A stretch of DNA of 64,000 nucleotides. It comes from CALAMC01 sp964459465 (lineage in GTDB: Bacteria > Zixibacteria > MSB-5A5 > GN15 > PGXB01). The notes beneath the pieces are model-generated. The model made no database searches. It was not told the DNA's origin and saw only the letters and a list, made by a program, of their open reading frames with translations. A program made the position numbers and the translations under genes. Within the stretch, counting starts at the first letter, position 1. The number at the start of each line of letters is the position of its first letter. Location: the NCBI GenBank assembly GCA_964459465.1, contig CAYWLR010000013.1, forward strand, positions 30,270 to 94,269, in the 5' to 3' direction. Positions 44,976-53,988 of this stretch are shown here, piece by piece.

Positions 44976-45006
44976 ATTTGGAAATCATACGAAAGGGAAT
45001 ACAAAA

Positions 45007-46991
45007 ATGGCAGGACAGAATCTCGTTGAAAAAATAGCGCAGAAGTTCGCGGTCGGGCTCGAGGACGGCCATGTCGTCCGCGCGGGGGATTATCTATCCA
45101 TCAAGCCGGCCCATGTCATGACGCACGACAACACGGGGGCGGTGATCAGCAAATTCAAGGCGATTGGGGCGAAGAAGATGGCCGACCCGCGTCAGGCGGT
45201 GTTCGCGCTCGACCACGATATCCAGAATAAGAGCGAGGACAATCTCAAGAAGTATGCCAATATCGAGGCGTTCGCCAAAACGATGGGGGTGGATTTTTAT
45301 CCCGCCGGGCGGGGGATCGGGCATCAGATCATGTGCGAAGAGGGTTATGCCTGGCCGGGGGAAATGATGGTCGCCTCCGACAGCCATTCCAACATGTACG
45401 GCGGTCTGGGGTGTCTGGGGACGCCGATTGTGCGCACCGACGCCGCCGCGATCTGGGCCACGGGACGGACATGGTGGCAGGTGTTTCCGGTGGCGCGCGT
45501 GGAGTTGACCGGCAAACTTAAACCGGGCGTGACGGGCAAGGATGTCATTATCACGCTGTGCGGCGTGTTCAATAAAGATGAAGTGCTTAATCATGCGATC
45601 GAATTTGTCGGCGAAGGAGTCAAGTCATTGAGTGTTGACCAGCGGCTGACCATTGCCAATATGACAACCGAATGGGGCGCGCTGGCCGGGGTATTTCCGA
45701 TCGATGAAGTAACGATCGACTGGCTCAAGAAGCGGACGGAGTTTGTCGAAAAGCGCGGCCCGGCGGGGGTACCGTCGGACGCCGACGGCAAGGGTCGTCA
45801 CCCCCGTTTGAATATGGAACGCATAGCACAGCTTGAGAAAAATATCCCCAAAGCGGATAAAGATGCCGTGTATGCCATCGAGATGACGCTGGACTTATCG
45901 ACCGTGCAACCGCATGTATCCGGGCCGAACAATGTCAAGACGATGACTTCGATTGCCGCCATGCGAAATAAAAATGTCAAGGTGCACAAAGCGTATCTGT
46001 TGTCGTGCGTCAACAGCCGTGTCGAGGATCTGGCCGAAGCGGCGGCGGTGGTGAAGGGCAAGAAGGTCGCCGAGCATGTCAAATTTTACCTGTCGGCGGC
46101 GTCATCGGAAGTACAGGCCGAAAGCGAAAAGCGGGGCGACTGGCCGGCACTGGTGGCGGCCGGGGCGATCGAACTTCCGCCGGGTTGCGGGCCATGTNNN
46201 NNNNNNNATGTATCGGGCTGGGGGTGGGAACGCTCGAAGACAACGAAGTGGGGATTTCGGCGACCAACCGCAATTTCAAGGGGCGGATGGGTTCGCGCTC
46301 GGCCGAGGCGTATCTGGCGTCACCGGCGGTGGTGGCGGCTTCGGCCTTGGCGGGCAAAATCGATTTTCCCGGAGATTTCGAAGATAAACCGCCCAGGTCA
46401 GGCATAAAGATATCCGCTCAAAAGGCCGGAGTATCGGGGACGGTCAGAGTCCTCGACGGTTTCCCGGAAAAAATCGAGGGCGAAGTTATATTTTGCCATC
46501 AGGACAATCTCAACACCGACGGCATTTATCCCGGTAAGTACACCTATATCGATGATTTCACGCCCGAGCAACAGGCCGAAGTGGTGATGGAAAACTATGA
46601 CCCGGAATTCGGCAAACTGGTCAAAGCCGGTGATATTCTGGCCGGGGGGTTCAATTTCGGGACGGGGTCGTCGCGCGAGCAGGCGGCGACGGCACTGAAA
46701 TACCGCGGAATACGGATGGTAATTGCAGGGTCGTTCTCGGAGACGTACAAGCGTAACGCTCTCAACAACGGCTATCTGATTATCGAAGTTCCGGAATTTA
46801 TCCGCGACCTTAAAACGCGGTTCGGCGATAAGAAGCTGACGGTGTGCACCGGCCACAGATGTATTCTTGACGTCAGGCAATCGATACTCGAATTCGACGG
46901 CAAAGGGTATGCGGTCGGGCCGGTCGGGGCGGCGGCGCAGGAATTGATTCTGGCCGGGGGACTCGAAAAATGGGTTAAGGGCAGAATTTGA
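45007..46991 (+). CDS. Single-chain homoaconitase-like hydratase, interrupted by a scaffold gap
   Basis: A fused aconitase-superfamily enzyme split in the assembly by 10 N (46198-46207). The left part (397 codons, ends GCGPC) and right part (begins IGLGVG) join in frame if the gap is collapsed and the duplicated ATGT on its two sides is counted once, giving about 656 residues. Cluster ligands are C334 (SCVNS), C394 and C397 (GCGPC). The substrate region SHSNMYGGLGCLGTPIVRTD, the string NMTTEWGAL, and the swivel-domain motif GGFNFGTGSSREQAATALKYRG resemble fungal Lys4 homoaconitase more than AcnA or AcnB. It would interconvert hydroxy-tricarboxylates; homocitrate, citrate and methylcitrate are all possible. 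It overlaps the downstream MFS gene by 4 nt. Confidence 0.85.
46198..46207. other. Assembly gap of 10 N inside the homoaconitase gene
   Basis: Ten N mark a scaffold join. The flanks read ...GGGCCATGT and ATGTATCGGG..., so the last four bases on the left repeat as the first four on the right. Merging them restores CCATGTATCGGG, coding for P-C-I-G, exactly the conserved aconitase motif. The gap is therefore probably of negative length. Confidence 0.95.
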
Positions 46992-48259
46992 GCGGTCCGA
47001 CCCGGCTATTGAATAAGAATTTTGTCCTACTCTGGCAGGGACAGCTGGTCAGCCAGCTCGGCAACCAGGTGCATTATATTGCCGCCATGTTCTGGGTCAA
47101 GCACGCCACCGGCTCGGCGGCTTTGATGGGGACACTCATGATGGCGGCGATGCTGCCGAGTGTCCTTTTAGGTCCGGTCGGAGGTACGGTTGCCGATATG
47201 TACTCCCGCAAGAAGATCATTGTCTTGTCCGACGTTCTCTGCGGCGTCGGGGTTCTCATCGCGGGCGCCATGTTGATATATATGCCCGACCAGAAAAGCG
47301 TCATCGTGGCTGTTTTATTCGTGGTCTCGGTATTCATCGGTATCATCGGGTCGTTTTTCCGCCCGGCCATACAGGCGTCGATTCCGGATCTGGTGCCACC
47401 GGAAAAGATTCAGGCGGCCAATTCCATGAATCAGTCATCGATGCAGATTTCAATGTTTATCGGTCAGGGAATCGGGGGTGTGCTGTTCCGCATTCTTGGG
47501 GCGCCGCTGCTTTTTATCATCGACGGCCTGACCTATTTGTTCAGCGCCGCCAGTGAGTCGCTTATAAAAATCCCGCAGGTTGTTCCCGAAAAGGCCAACG
47601 GCACTAAAGAAAAGTTTCGGAAATTCAAGCTCGACCTGGTCGAGGGATTGCAATATGTCTGGCAACGGCGGGGTATGCGGGACCTGTTTGTCGCGGCCAC
47701 CTTTTTAAATTTTTTCTCAGCCCCGTTTCCGGTGCTGATGCCGTTTTATGTCGAGGATCATTTGGGGGCAACGCCGGACTGGTTCGGCTTCATATTGGCG
47801 GCATTCGGAGTCGGGGCTCTTATCGGGTATGCCGTAGCGGGCTCTTTGAAAATATCCGGAGTCATTCGTTCCCGGCTGATTATAACTTTGTTATTCGTGC
47901 AAAGTCTGCAATTTGCCCTGTTTGGGGTGGTCTATGACAGATTCCTGGCGCTCTCAATTACTTTATTTCTGGGTATTTTCAATGGTATAATTAATGTGTA
48001 TATTCTTACGATTTTGCAGACCACGACCCCGACTGAAATCCGGGGGCGGGTTTTCGGTCTGTTGCAGACGATCGCCGGCGGGCTGATGCCGCTGGGGATG
48101 GGGCTGGGGGGTGTCGCGGCGGAGCTATTGAACAACAACGTGGCGCTGATATTTATTGTCTCCGGATTGACCACAGCGCTGTGCATGGTTGTCGTTTCGG
48201 CGAGCCGTCCGTTCCGGGAGTATTTGGCGTATGAAGTGCTTGCGAGAGAAGTAGTATGA
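46988..48259 (+). CDS. MFS exporter (EntS/DHA3-like)
   Basis: A 423-residue major facilitator with about 12 helices. It has the N-terminal landmark FVLLWQGQLVSQLGNQVHYIA and loop motif GGTVADMYSRKKIIVLSD typical of DHA3/enterobactin-exporter-like MFS proteins, which export small hydrophobic or siderophore-like compounds. It starts at a TTG overlapping the stop of the homoaconitase-like gene (TTGA), and its stop is followed within 27 bp by the PrpD-like gene start. The cargo cannot be inferred. Confidence 0.85.
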   Translation: MSGPTRLLNKNFVLLWQGQLVSQLGNQVHYIAAMFWVKHATGSAALMGTLMMAAMLPSVLLGPVGGTVADMYSRKKIIVLSDVLCGVGVLIAGAMLIYMPDQKSVIVAVLFVVSVFIGIIGSFFRPAIQASIPDLVPPEKIQAANSMNQSSMQISMFIGQGIGGVLFRILGAPLLFIIDGLTYLFSAASESLIKIPQVVPEKANGTKEKFRKFKLDLVEGLQYVWQRRGMRDLFVAATFLNFFSAPFPVLMPFYVEDHLGATPDWFGFILAAFGVGALIGYAVAGSLKISGVIRSRLIITLLFVQSLQFALFGVVYDRFLALSITLFLGIFNGIINVYILTILQTTTPTEIRGRVFGLLQTIAGGLMPLGMGLGGVAAELLNNNVALIFIVSGLTTALCMVVVSASRPFREYLAYEVLAREVV

Positions 48260-48282
48260 AAGTAAACATAAAGGGGATCAAA

Positions 48283-49650
48283 ATGGAAAAAACGATTTCA
48301 CAGCAGATTGCGGAATTCGCCGTCAAGCTTAAATATGAAGACCTGCCCGAAAAAGTCGTCACGGAAGTCAAGCGCTACCTGTACGATTCCATCGGGTGCG
48401 CCTACGGCGGCTATCATACCAAAGACGTCAATATCATGCACGACATATATAAGGACATGGGGGGCAAACCCGAGGCGACGGTCATCGCTTTCGGCGACAA
48501 AATCCCGGCGGTCAACGCGACGCTGGTCAATTCGCTCATGATCCGGGCGCTGGATTTCAACGATATTTACTGGAAGGAAGATCCCTCGCATCCCTCGGAT
48601 ATTATTCCGGCGGCGCTTGCGACCGGCGAGATGGTGGATGCAACGATGAAAGAGGTCATTGTCGCCATAGTGCTGGCCTATGAATTCGAGCAGAGAATGT
48701 GCCTGTTCGCGGTACCGGGGGTGCGCGAGCGTAAATGGCATCACGCGACATTAACCCAATTCGTTTCGCCCATCGTGGCCGGCAAAATGCTGGGGCTTAA
48801 CGCCGAGCAGATAACCCACGCCATCGGCATCAACGGCGCGCATAACCATACGATCGGCTGTCCCACGGCGGGCAAGCTGACCATGATGAAAAATACGGTC
48901 GATCCGATGGCGGTGCAGACCGGTGTGTTCGCGGCCCTCATGGCCAAAAAGGGGTACACCGGCACGACGGCCGTGTTCGAGGGCAAAGAAGGTTTGATGG
49001 ATGTTTTCGGCCCGGACTGGGCGGTGGACAAGCTGGTCGGAGGTCTGGGCAGGGATTTCAAGATATTGGAGTGCAGTATGAAGGCGTTCCCGACCGAGGC
49101 TTTGACGCATACCCATCTTTCGGCCCTGCTGAAAGTGGTTACCAAGAACGATATCAAGTATGATCAGGTGGAGAAAGTGACGGTTACGACCATCGCCCGC
49201 GCCTGCGATATTCTTTTCGATCCTCATAAGTACCGTCCCGAATCCCGCGAGACGGCCGACCATTCGCTACCGTACTGTCTGGCGGCGGCGCTGGTGGACC
49301 ATCAGATATCGACCCAGTCGTTTTCCGAGGAGAAGCTCAAGGATCAGCGCATCTGGAGTGTAATCGACAAGATCAAAGGCGAAGCGTCGCAGGAATTCGA
49401 GAAGATGTTCCCGGCCAAGCAACCGTCGAAGGTGGTAGTAAAGACCAAGGACGGAAAAGAGTACAGTGAATATCTGGAGTATCCGAAGGGTGACCCGCGC
49501 GAGCCGATGACGATGGAGGATCTGACGGTCAAGTTTAACGGGTTATCGGCCAGGACGTTATCGCCGGAACGTCAGAAGGCGATTCGGGATATGGTGTTTT
49601 CGTGCGACAATATGCCCGCGCGGGAGTTTATGGGGAAGCTTGCGGTATAA
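48283..49650 (+). CDS. MmgE/PrpD family dehydratase
   Basis: A 455-residue member of the family containing 2-methylcitrate dehydratase (PrpD), cis-aconitate decarboxylase and iminodisuccinate epimerase. Landmarks: YDSIGCAYGGY near the N-terminus, NATLVNSLMIRALDFNDIYW, HPSDIIPAALATGE, GINGAHNHTIGCPTAGKLTMMK and SMKAFPTEALTHTHLSALL. The ATG at 48283 has AAGGGG upstream; one nine codons earlier overlaps the MFS stop. Next to an aconitase-superfamily gene it may act on tricarboxylates, for example dehydration with re-hydration by the homoaconitase-like enzyme; no prpC or prpB is in the window, so this is inference. Confidence 0.88.
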   Translation: MEKTISQQIAEFAVKLKYEDLPEKVVTEVKRYLYDSIGCAYGGYHTKDVNIMHDIYKDMGGKPEATVIAFGDKIPAVNATLVNSLMIRALDFNDIYWKEDPSHPSDIIPAALATGEMVDATMKEVIVAIVLAYEFEQRMCLFAVPGVRERKWHHATLTQFVSPIVAGKMLGLNAEQITHAIGINGAHNHTIGCPTAGKLTMMKNTVDPMAVQTGVFAALMAKKGYTGTTAVFEGKEGLMDVFGPDWAVDKLVGGLGRDFKILECSMKAFPTEALTHTHLSALLKVVTKNDIKYDQVEKVTVTTIARACDILFDPHKYRPESRETADHSLPYCLAAALVDHQISTQSFSEEKLKDQRIWSVIDKIKGEASQEFEKMFPAKQPSKVVVKTKDGKEYSEYLEYPKGDPREPMTMEDLTVKFNGLSARTLSPERQKAIRDMVFSCDNMPAREFMGKLAV

Positions 49651-49671
49651 TGAGGTAAAATGAGGATGCAA

Positions 49672-49747
49672 CCCGGCGGGTTTGAGAACCCGCCGGGCAC
49701 GACGCCTAAGAGCTTTTTGGGAGGTCAAATCTCCTTAGAGATTTGAC
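49672..49747. repeat. Intergenic hairpin repeats with GGGCACGACGCC tail
   Basis: Two perfect hairpins in the 192-bp spacer before the OsmC gene. CCCGGCGGGTT-TGAG-AACCCGCCGGG (49672-49697) is followed by CACGACGCC. GTCAAATCTC-CTTA-GAGATTTGAC is at 49724-49747. The first has the same TGAG loop and tail as the copy at 44938 but completely different arms that still pair. Confidence 0.85.
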
Positions 49748-49842
49748 ATTATGAGAATGGAAAAGAAGTCAAGCCTCTAAGGAGGTATGACCTACAAGAA
49801 AGACCTATGAAGAAAAATATAAAGAAATTCAGGGGTGAATAA

Positions 49843-50301
49843 ATGGATGAGCTCAAATTAACGGTGGAAATGGAGCAAGTCGATGCCTTCGAATTCAAGG
49901 TGAAATTCGGAGGCGGGGTGGAATTGATCATGGATGAACCGGAGCCGCTCGGTACCGGCAAAGGTCCCAACGCCTCGAAAGTGCTTTCGGCGGCCATCGC
50001 CAATTGCCTTTCGGCCAGCCTGCTATTCTGTCTGCAGAAGGCGCGGGTCGATGTCGGAGGTATCAAGACGACCGTCACGACGCAACTGGAGCGCAACGAG
50101 AAAAAAAGACTGCGTATCGGTTCCTCACATGTGATTATAAAGGCCAATGTGGATAAATCCGGCGGGGAGAGACTCAAAAGATGCATCGAGCTGTTCGAGG
50201 ATTTCTGCGTGGTGACGGCCAGCGTGCGCAAGGGCATTGATGTGTCGGTTGAGGTTATCGATCAGGACGGGGAGCGGTTGTACGATTCGGGCAGTGATTA
50301 G
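49843..50301 (+). CDS. OsmC-family protein
   Basis: A 152-residue OsmC/Ohr-superfamily protein. The core shows GPNASKVLSAAIANCLSASLLFCLQ, with C55 in the family's first redox position, and FEDFCVVTASVRKGIDV, with C122 in the second. The family reduces organic hydroperoxides through this cysteine pair; some members have other thiol chemistry. Two extra cysteines (C63, C114) are present. AGGGGTG precedes the ATG. It lies between two repeat-rich spacers and may be transcribed alone. Confidence 0.85.
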   Translation: MDELKLTVEMEQVDAFEFKVKFGGGVELIMDEPEPLGTGKGPNASKVLSAAIANCLSASLLFCLQKARVDVGGIKTTVTTQLERNEKKRLRIGSSHVIIKANVDKSGGERLKRCIELFEDFCVVTASVRKGIDVSVEVIDQDGERLYDSGSD

Positions 50302-50313
50302 GGATTATTTTGG

Positions 50314-50440
50314 GGCAGATCCTTCCAAAGATCAGGAGGCCTGTGGACATCTGCCGCCCACTTAAATGGTTTTGTGGCCGGTCGGTCTTCAGTCCGACCG
50401 GTGAATGCGGCGGGTTTGAGAACCCTCCGTTCACGACGCA
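50314..50440. repeat. Intergenic hairpin repeats before trmO
   Basis: Degenerate copies of the same family. GGCAGAT (50314) pairs with ATCTGCC (50348) around a smaller internal stem. CCGGTCGG/CCGACCGG is at 50378-50401. GGGTT-TGAG-AACCC (50412-50425), with imperfect outer arms, is followed by TTCACGACGCA. The string GTGGACATCTGCCGCCCACTT is shared with 44910. Confidence 0.78.
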
Positions 50441-50464
50441 GGGGACCTTTAACGACTGAATATT

Positions 50465-50917
50465 ATGAAACTAATTATTTTCAAACCGATCGGGGTGATT
50501 CATTCGCCTGTAAAAAGCCCGGCCGGGGCGCCGCGCGAAGAAAGCACCGCCGGGGACGTGACGGCCACGATCGAAATATATTCCGAATATGCCGAAGGCC
50601 TGACCGACCTTGAAGGATTCTCGCATATTATCCTGCTGACTTATTTTCATCTGTCGAAGGATTTTTCACTTATGGTCAAACCCCCTTTGGATGAGGTCAG
50701 GCATGGCGTTTTTGCCACCCGTTCGCCGCGACGGCCCAATCCGATCGGGATGTCCACGGTTCGGTTGATAAAGATTGATGGGAATATTCTGCATATAACC
50801 AATACGGAGATGATTGACGGCACCCCGGTACTGGATATAAAGCCTTATATCCCGCTGAATTATCTAAAAAATGGCGAAATCAGGATCGGCTGGCTGGCGG
50901 GGAAGATAAAAGAATAA
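50465..50917 (+). CDS. trmO: tRNA (N6-threonylcarbamoyladenosine37-N6)-methyltransferase TrmO-like
   Basis: A 150-residue TsaA/YaeB/TrmO-family protein. The start (FKPIGVIHSPVKSP), DLEGFSHIILLTYFHLS, and the SAM-site signature FATRSPRRPNPIGMSTVRL are intact, followed by DGTPVLDIKPYIP. TrmO uses S-adenosylmethionine to methylate t6A37 in tRNA. It is shorter than the E. coli enzyme because it lacks the C-terminal extension, as in many archaeal and bacterial members. No good ribosome site precedes the ATG. Confidence 0.88.
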   Translation: MKLIIFKPIGVIHSPVKSPAGAPREESTAGDVTATIEIYSEYAEGLTDLEGFSHIILLTYFHLSKDFSLMVKPPLDEVRHGVFATRSPRRPNPIGMSTVRLIKIDGNILHITNTEMIDGTPVLDIKPYIPLNYLKNGEIRIGWLAGKIKE

Positions 50918-50956
50918 ACGCTATCTTATTAATCCTATTTGTATCAAAATAAGCCA

Positions 50957-50986
50957 TTGACATTTAGGCAGTTAAGGCTATATTAA
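50957..50986 (+). promoter_or_regulatory. Sigma70-type promoter for the BNR/dockerin gene
   Basis: Perfect -35 TTGACA (50957-50962) with TATTAA at 50981 (18-nt spacer) or TATATT at 50979 (16-nt spacer). It lies about 90 bp upstream of the ATG at 51077 and 40 bp after the trmO stop. Confidence 0.6.
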
Positions 50987-51076
50987 AATATACCGCTGTG
51001 CTGGCAATATAGAAAGATTTTCAGTTGTTGTCCTGCCATTGTGAAATCTGTGTTTTATCCGAAATATGGGGTGAAT

Positions 51077-53869
51077 ATGTATAATCGAAAAATGTTGGCT
51101 ATTATTGGGCCGGCAGTTTTGTCAGTTTTTCTATTGGGAATGTCGGCAGTTTATGTAACCTCCGACCGAACTCCGATTAAAGAGAATCCGCCGAAATTTA
51201 ATGATCCGATTTACTCCCAGATGAGAAAAGAGGGGAAAATTTTTAGCCCCAAGCAAAAGCCGAGTGACTGGTTTTATATTCAGAGGGTTTATCCGGGCGT
51301 CGACATCCCGCCCGATCAGCCCAAAAAGGCCATGGACCAGGCCCGCGAGGTTTACGCGGCGGCTAAAACGCTGAAAAGAAACAGCAGTTCGGTAGTCTGG
51401 GAAGAAGCCGGGCCGACCAATATACCCGGTCGTATCACGGATTTGGCTATTCACCCCGACCATCCCGAAGTTATTTATGCGGCGTCGGCGGCCGGAGGAG
51501 TGTTTAAGTCGGTTAATTTCGGTTTAAGCTGGATTCCTATTTTTGACAATGTCGGCACGCCTTCAATCGGGGCCATCGCCATTCATCCCAATGACCCGAA
51601 CATATTGTATGTCGGCACCGGTGAAGCCAATTCATCGGGGGATTCCTATGCCGGGACCGGCATATATAAAACGACCAATGCCGGGGCCACCTGGGAATTT
51701 AAAGGATTGCCCAATAGTCTTCATATCGGGCGCATTGTCATTGACCCCCTCCGGCCGGATACTATATATGTGGCCGTCCTGGGGAGTCTATTTCAAACCA
51801 GTGCGGAGCGCGGCCTGTATCGCTCCATCAATGGCGGCGATACCTGGGAACAGAAACTATATATCAGCGATACCACCGCCTGTGTCGATGTGGCGTTGCA
51901 CCCGTCGACCGGGACGGTTTTTGCCGCCATGTGGCACCGTTATCGCAGTCCCCAGACGCGGATAGTCGGGGGCCAAACCAGCGGGCTGTGGCGTTCGCAG
52001 GACTTTGGGGAAACCTGGGAGAATCTGCACCTTCATCCGGTAACGACTCTGCCACCGCAGACCGATACGCTGGGCCGAATCGGTGTTTCGGTCGATCCCC
52101 AGTCGCAGACTGTCTGGGCAATTTTCTTTGATCATCCCGGCGACCTGATGGGTGTCTTCAGAAGTAACGATCTTGGCACCACCTGGTGGCATACCCAGGA
52201 TGCCGCTTTGAAAAACATGAGCGGCGGTTTCGGGTGGTATTTCGGCCAGATACGGGTTGCCCCCGGAAATCCCGATTTATGTTTCGCATTGGGTGTTTAT
52301 CAGTACCGCACTGTCGATGGCGGATATTCCTGGGTTCGGAAGGATAACAACATCCACGTTGACCATCATGCCATGTATATTCTGCCAACCAACCACAACC
52401 GCATTTACAACGGTTGCGACGGCGGGGTAAATTATACGCAGAACAAGGGTGACAGCTGGGTAACCTATCATGCCCAGGCCAGCACGCAGTTTTATGCCAT
52501 AAAAATCGATCCCAATCATCCGGAGCGGTTATATGGGGGGGCCCAGGATAACGGGACGATGCGGACGATGTCGGCCAATATCGCCGGATACGAGGAAATT
52601 TTCGGCGGCGACGGATTTTATGTCGAGATCGATCATGCCAATTCCGACATATTCTACGTCGAATACCAGTGGGGCAACATGTACAAATACAACCCGGCCT
52701 GGGGCTGGGAAGACGCTCTTGGCGGCATGGATTACAACGCCGACCGTCACAACTGGTGCACGCCGTTCGCCATGGATCCGCATCACTCCAATATATTGTA
52801 CTATGGCTCCAACCGCCTCTGGAAAACCGAAAACGCCTGCGCGACGTGGACGCCCATCAGCGGCGATATGAGCAACGGGCCGGGCAGCGGCACTTCGACG
52901 TTCGGAACCATGACGACAATCGGTCTTACCCCGGCTGACTCGCAGGTGATTTATGTCGGTTATGATGACGGTACGGTGGCCGTGACGCAAAACGGCGGCG
53001 CCTCCTGGACCGACATCACCGATGGTCTGCCGACCCGCTGGGTGACGCGGGTTACGCCTGACCCCTATGATCCCGCGGCGGTTTATGTCACGCTTTCGGG
53101 GTACAAGGAATCGGACATGGCGTCGCACGTTTACCGTTCGACCAATTACGGTCAGGACTGGGTTTCCATCGGTGACGGATTGATCGACGCCCCGGCCAAT
53201 GATATTCTGGTCGACCCGGTCAATACGAATACTTTATTTGTCGGCACCGACGTCGGCGTATTCATAACCTATGACCTCGGTGAGCACTGGGAAGTGCTCG
53301 GTGACTCCGGGCCGATGATGGTTGTCCACGACCTCGATTTTCATCCGGGCAGCCGTACTCTGGTGGCGGGAACGCACGGGCGGTCGATGTACAAAGCGTT
53401 TATTCCCGACATGAGCGATCCCGACGGTGACGGGGTGATCGCGTCCGAGGATAACTGCCCCGACACCTATAATCCGCTGCAGACGGACACGGACAGTGAC
53501 GGTATCGGCGACGCCTGTGATAATTGTATTGATACGTACAACCCCGAGCAAATCGACACCGATCTCGACGGTTTCGGTGATTTGTGCGACAATTGTCCGG
53601 AAAATTACAACCCGGGTCAGGAGGACGCCGACATGGACAATATCGGCGATGCCTGTGATTATATTTGTGGTGACGCCAACGGCGATAAGACTATCAATCT
53701 GCTCGATATATTGTACCTGATCGACCACATTTACGGCAATCCGCCGGGGCCGGCGCCGGTGCCGTTCGAGGCGGGTGACGTTAATTTTGATTTATCCCTT
53801 AACCTGCTGGATATCCTGGCCTTGATTGATAACATATACGGTTCGGGGATGGAGTTAAATTGCAAATAG
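51077..53869 (+). CDS. Secreted BNR/sortilin-like propeller protein with TSP3 repeats and dockerin
   Basis: A 930-residue exported protein. After a signal anchor or signal peptide (MLAIIGPAVLSVFLLGMSAVYVTS) comes a long beta-propeller region (about 115-765) with repeated Asp-box/BNR-type motifs such as SVNFGLSWIP, TTNAGATWEF, SINGGDTWEQ, SQDFGETWEN, TQNGGASWTD and STNYGQDWVS, as in the VPS10/sortilin-like exoproteins. Then follow thrombospondin type 3 calcium repeats (DNCPDTYNPLQTDTDSDGIG and two more) and a dockerin (DANGDKTINLLD, DVNFDLSLNLLD) bounded by CGD and LNCK. Sialidase catalytic residues cannot be assigned, so binding or structural roles are equally possible. The ATG at 51077 (GGGGTG upstream) is preferred to a GTG at 51041. 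Confidence 0.88.
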   Translation: MYNRKMLAIIGPAVLSVFLLGMSAVYVTSDRTPIKENPPKFNDPIYSQMRKEGKIFSPKQKPSDWFYIQRVYPGVDIPPDQPKKAMDQAREVYAAAKTLKRNSSSVVWEEAGPTNIPGRITDLAIHPDHPEVIYAASAAGGVFKSVNFGLSWIPIFDNVGTPSIGAIAIHPNDPNILYVGTGEANSSGDSYAGTGIYKTTNAGATWEFKGLPNSLHIGRIVIDPLRPDTIYVAVLGSLFQTSAERGLYRSINGGDTWEQKLYISDTTACVDVALHPSTGTVFAAMWHRYRSPQTRIVGGQTSGLWRSQDFGETWENLHLHPVTTLPPQTDTLGRIGVSVDPQSQTVWAIFFDHPGDLMGVFRSNDLGTTWWHTQDAALKNMSGGFGWYFGQIRVAPGNPDLCFALGVYQYRTVDGGYSWVRKDNNIHVDHHAMYILPTNHNRIYNGCDGGVNYTQNKGDSWVTYHAQASTQFYAIKIDPNHPERLYGGAQDNGTMRTMSANIAGYEEIFGGDGFYVEIDHANSDIFYVEYQWGNMYKYNPAWGWEDALGGMDYNADRHNWCTPFAMDPHHSNILYYGSNRLWKTENACATWTPISGDMSNGPGSGTSTFGTMTTIGLTPADSQVIYVGYDDGTVAVTQNGGASWTDITDGLPTRWVTRVTPDPYDPAAVYVTLSGYKESDMASHVYRSTNYGQDWVSIGDGLIDAPANDILVDPVNTNTLFVGTDVGVFITYDLGEHWEVLGDSGPMMVVHDLDFHPGSRTLVAGTHGRSMYKAFIPDMSDPDGDGVIASEDNCPDTYNPLQTDTDSDGIGDACDNCIDTYNPEQIDTDLDGFGDLCDNCPENYNPGQEDADMDNIGDACDYICGDANGDKTINLLDILYLIDHIYGNPPGPAPVPFEAGDVNFDLSLNLLDILALIDNIYGSGMELNCK

Positions 53870-53988
53870 GGCTCGGCAAGCATATGATAGCTGGAGCGTC
53901 ATAATAATATAGGAAGCCGGTTGGCAGATTTATCTGCGTCGCGGCGACCGTAGTAAAAATGAAATAATTAAACTATGGAAGGGAAAAG

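Noticed and set aside
44747..45004. 85-codon open frame on the minus strand before the homoaconitase gene
   Set aside because: It runs through the hairpin repeats, has low-complexity repeat-derived composition, no ribosome site and no family resemblance.
46005..46407. Alternative reading frames across the 10-N gap
   Set aside because: They are frameshift artefacts of the 10-N placeholder; the conserved aconitase residues lie in the frame restored by collapsing the gap.
48283..49650. Methylcitrate-cycle operon call (prpD with acnD)
   Set aside because: No prpB, prpC or prpF in the window, and the aconitase-like neighbour resembles Lys4 rather than AcnD; only noted as a hypothesis.
51077..53400. 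Catalytic sialidase assignment for the BNR-repeat protein
   Set aside because: Asp-box repeats are present but the arginine triad and Tyr/Glu pair of sialidases could not be assigned; kept as a propeller protein of unknown activity.
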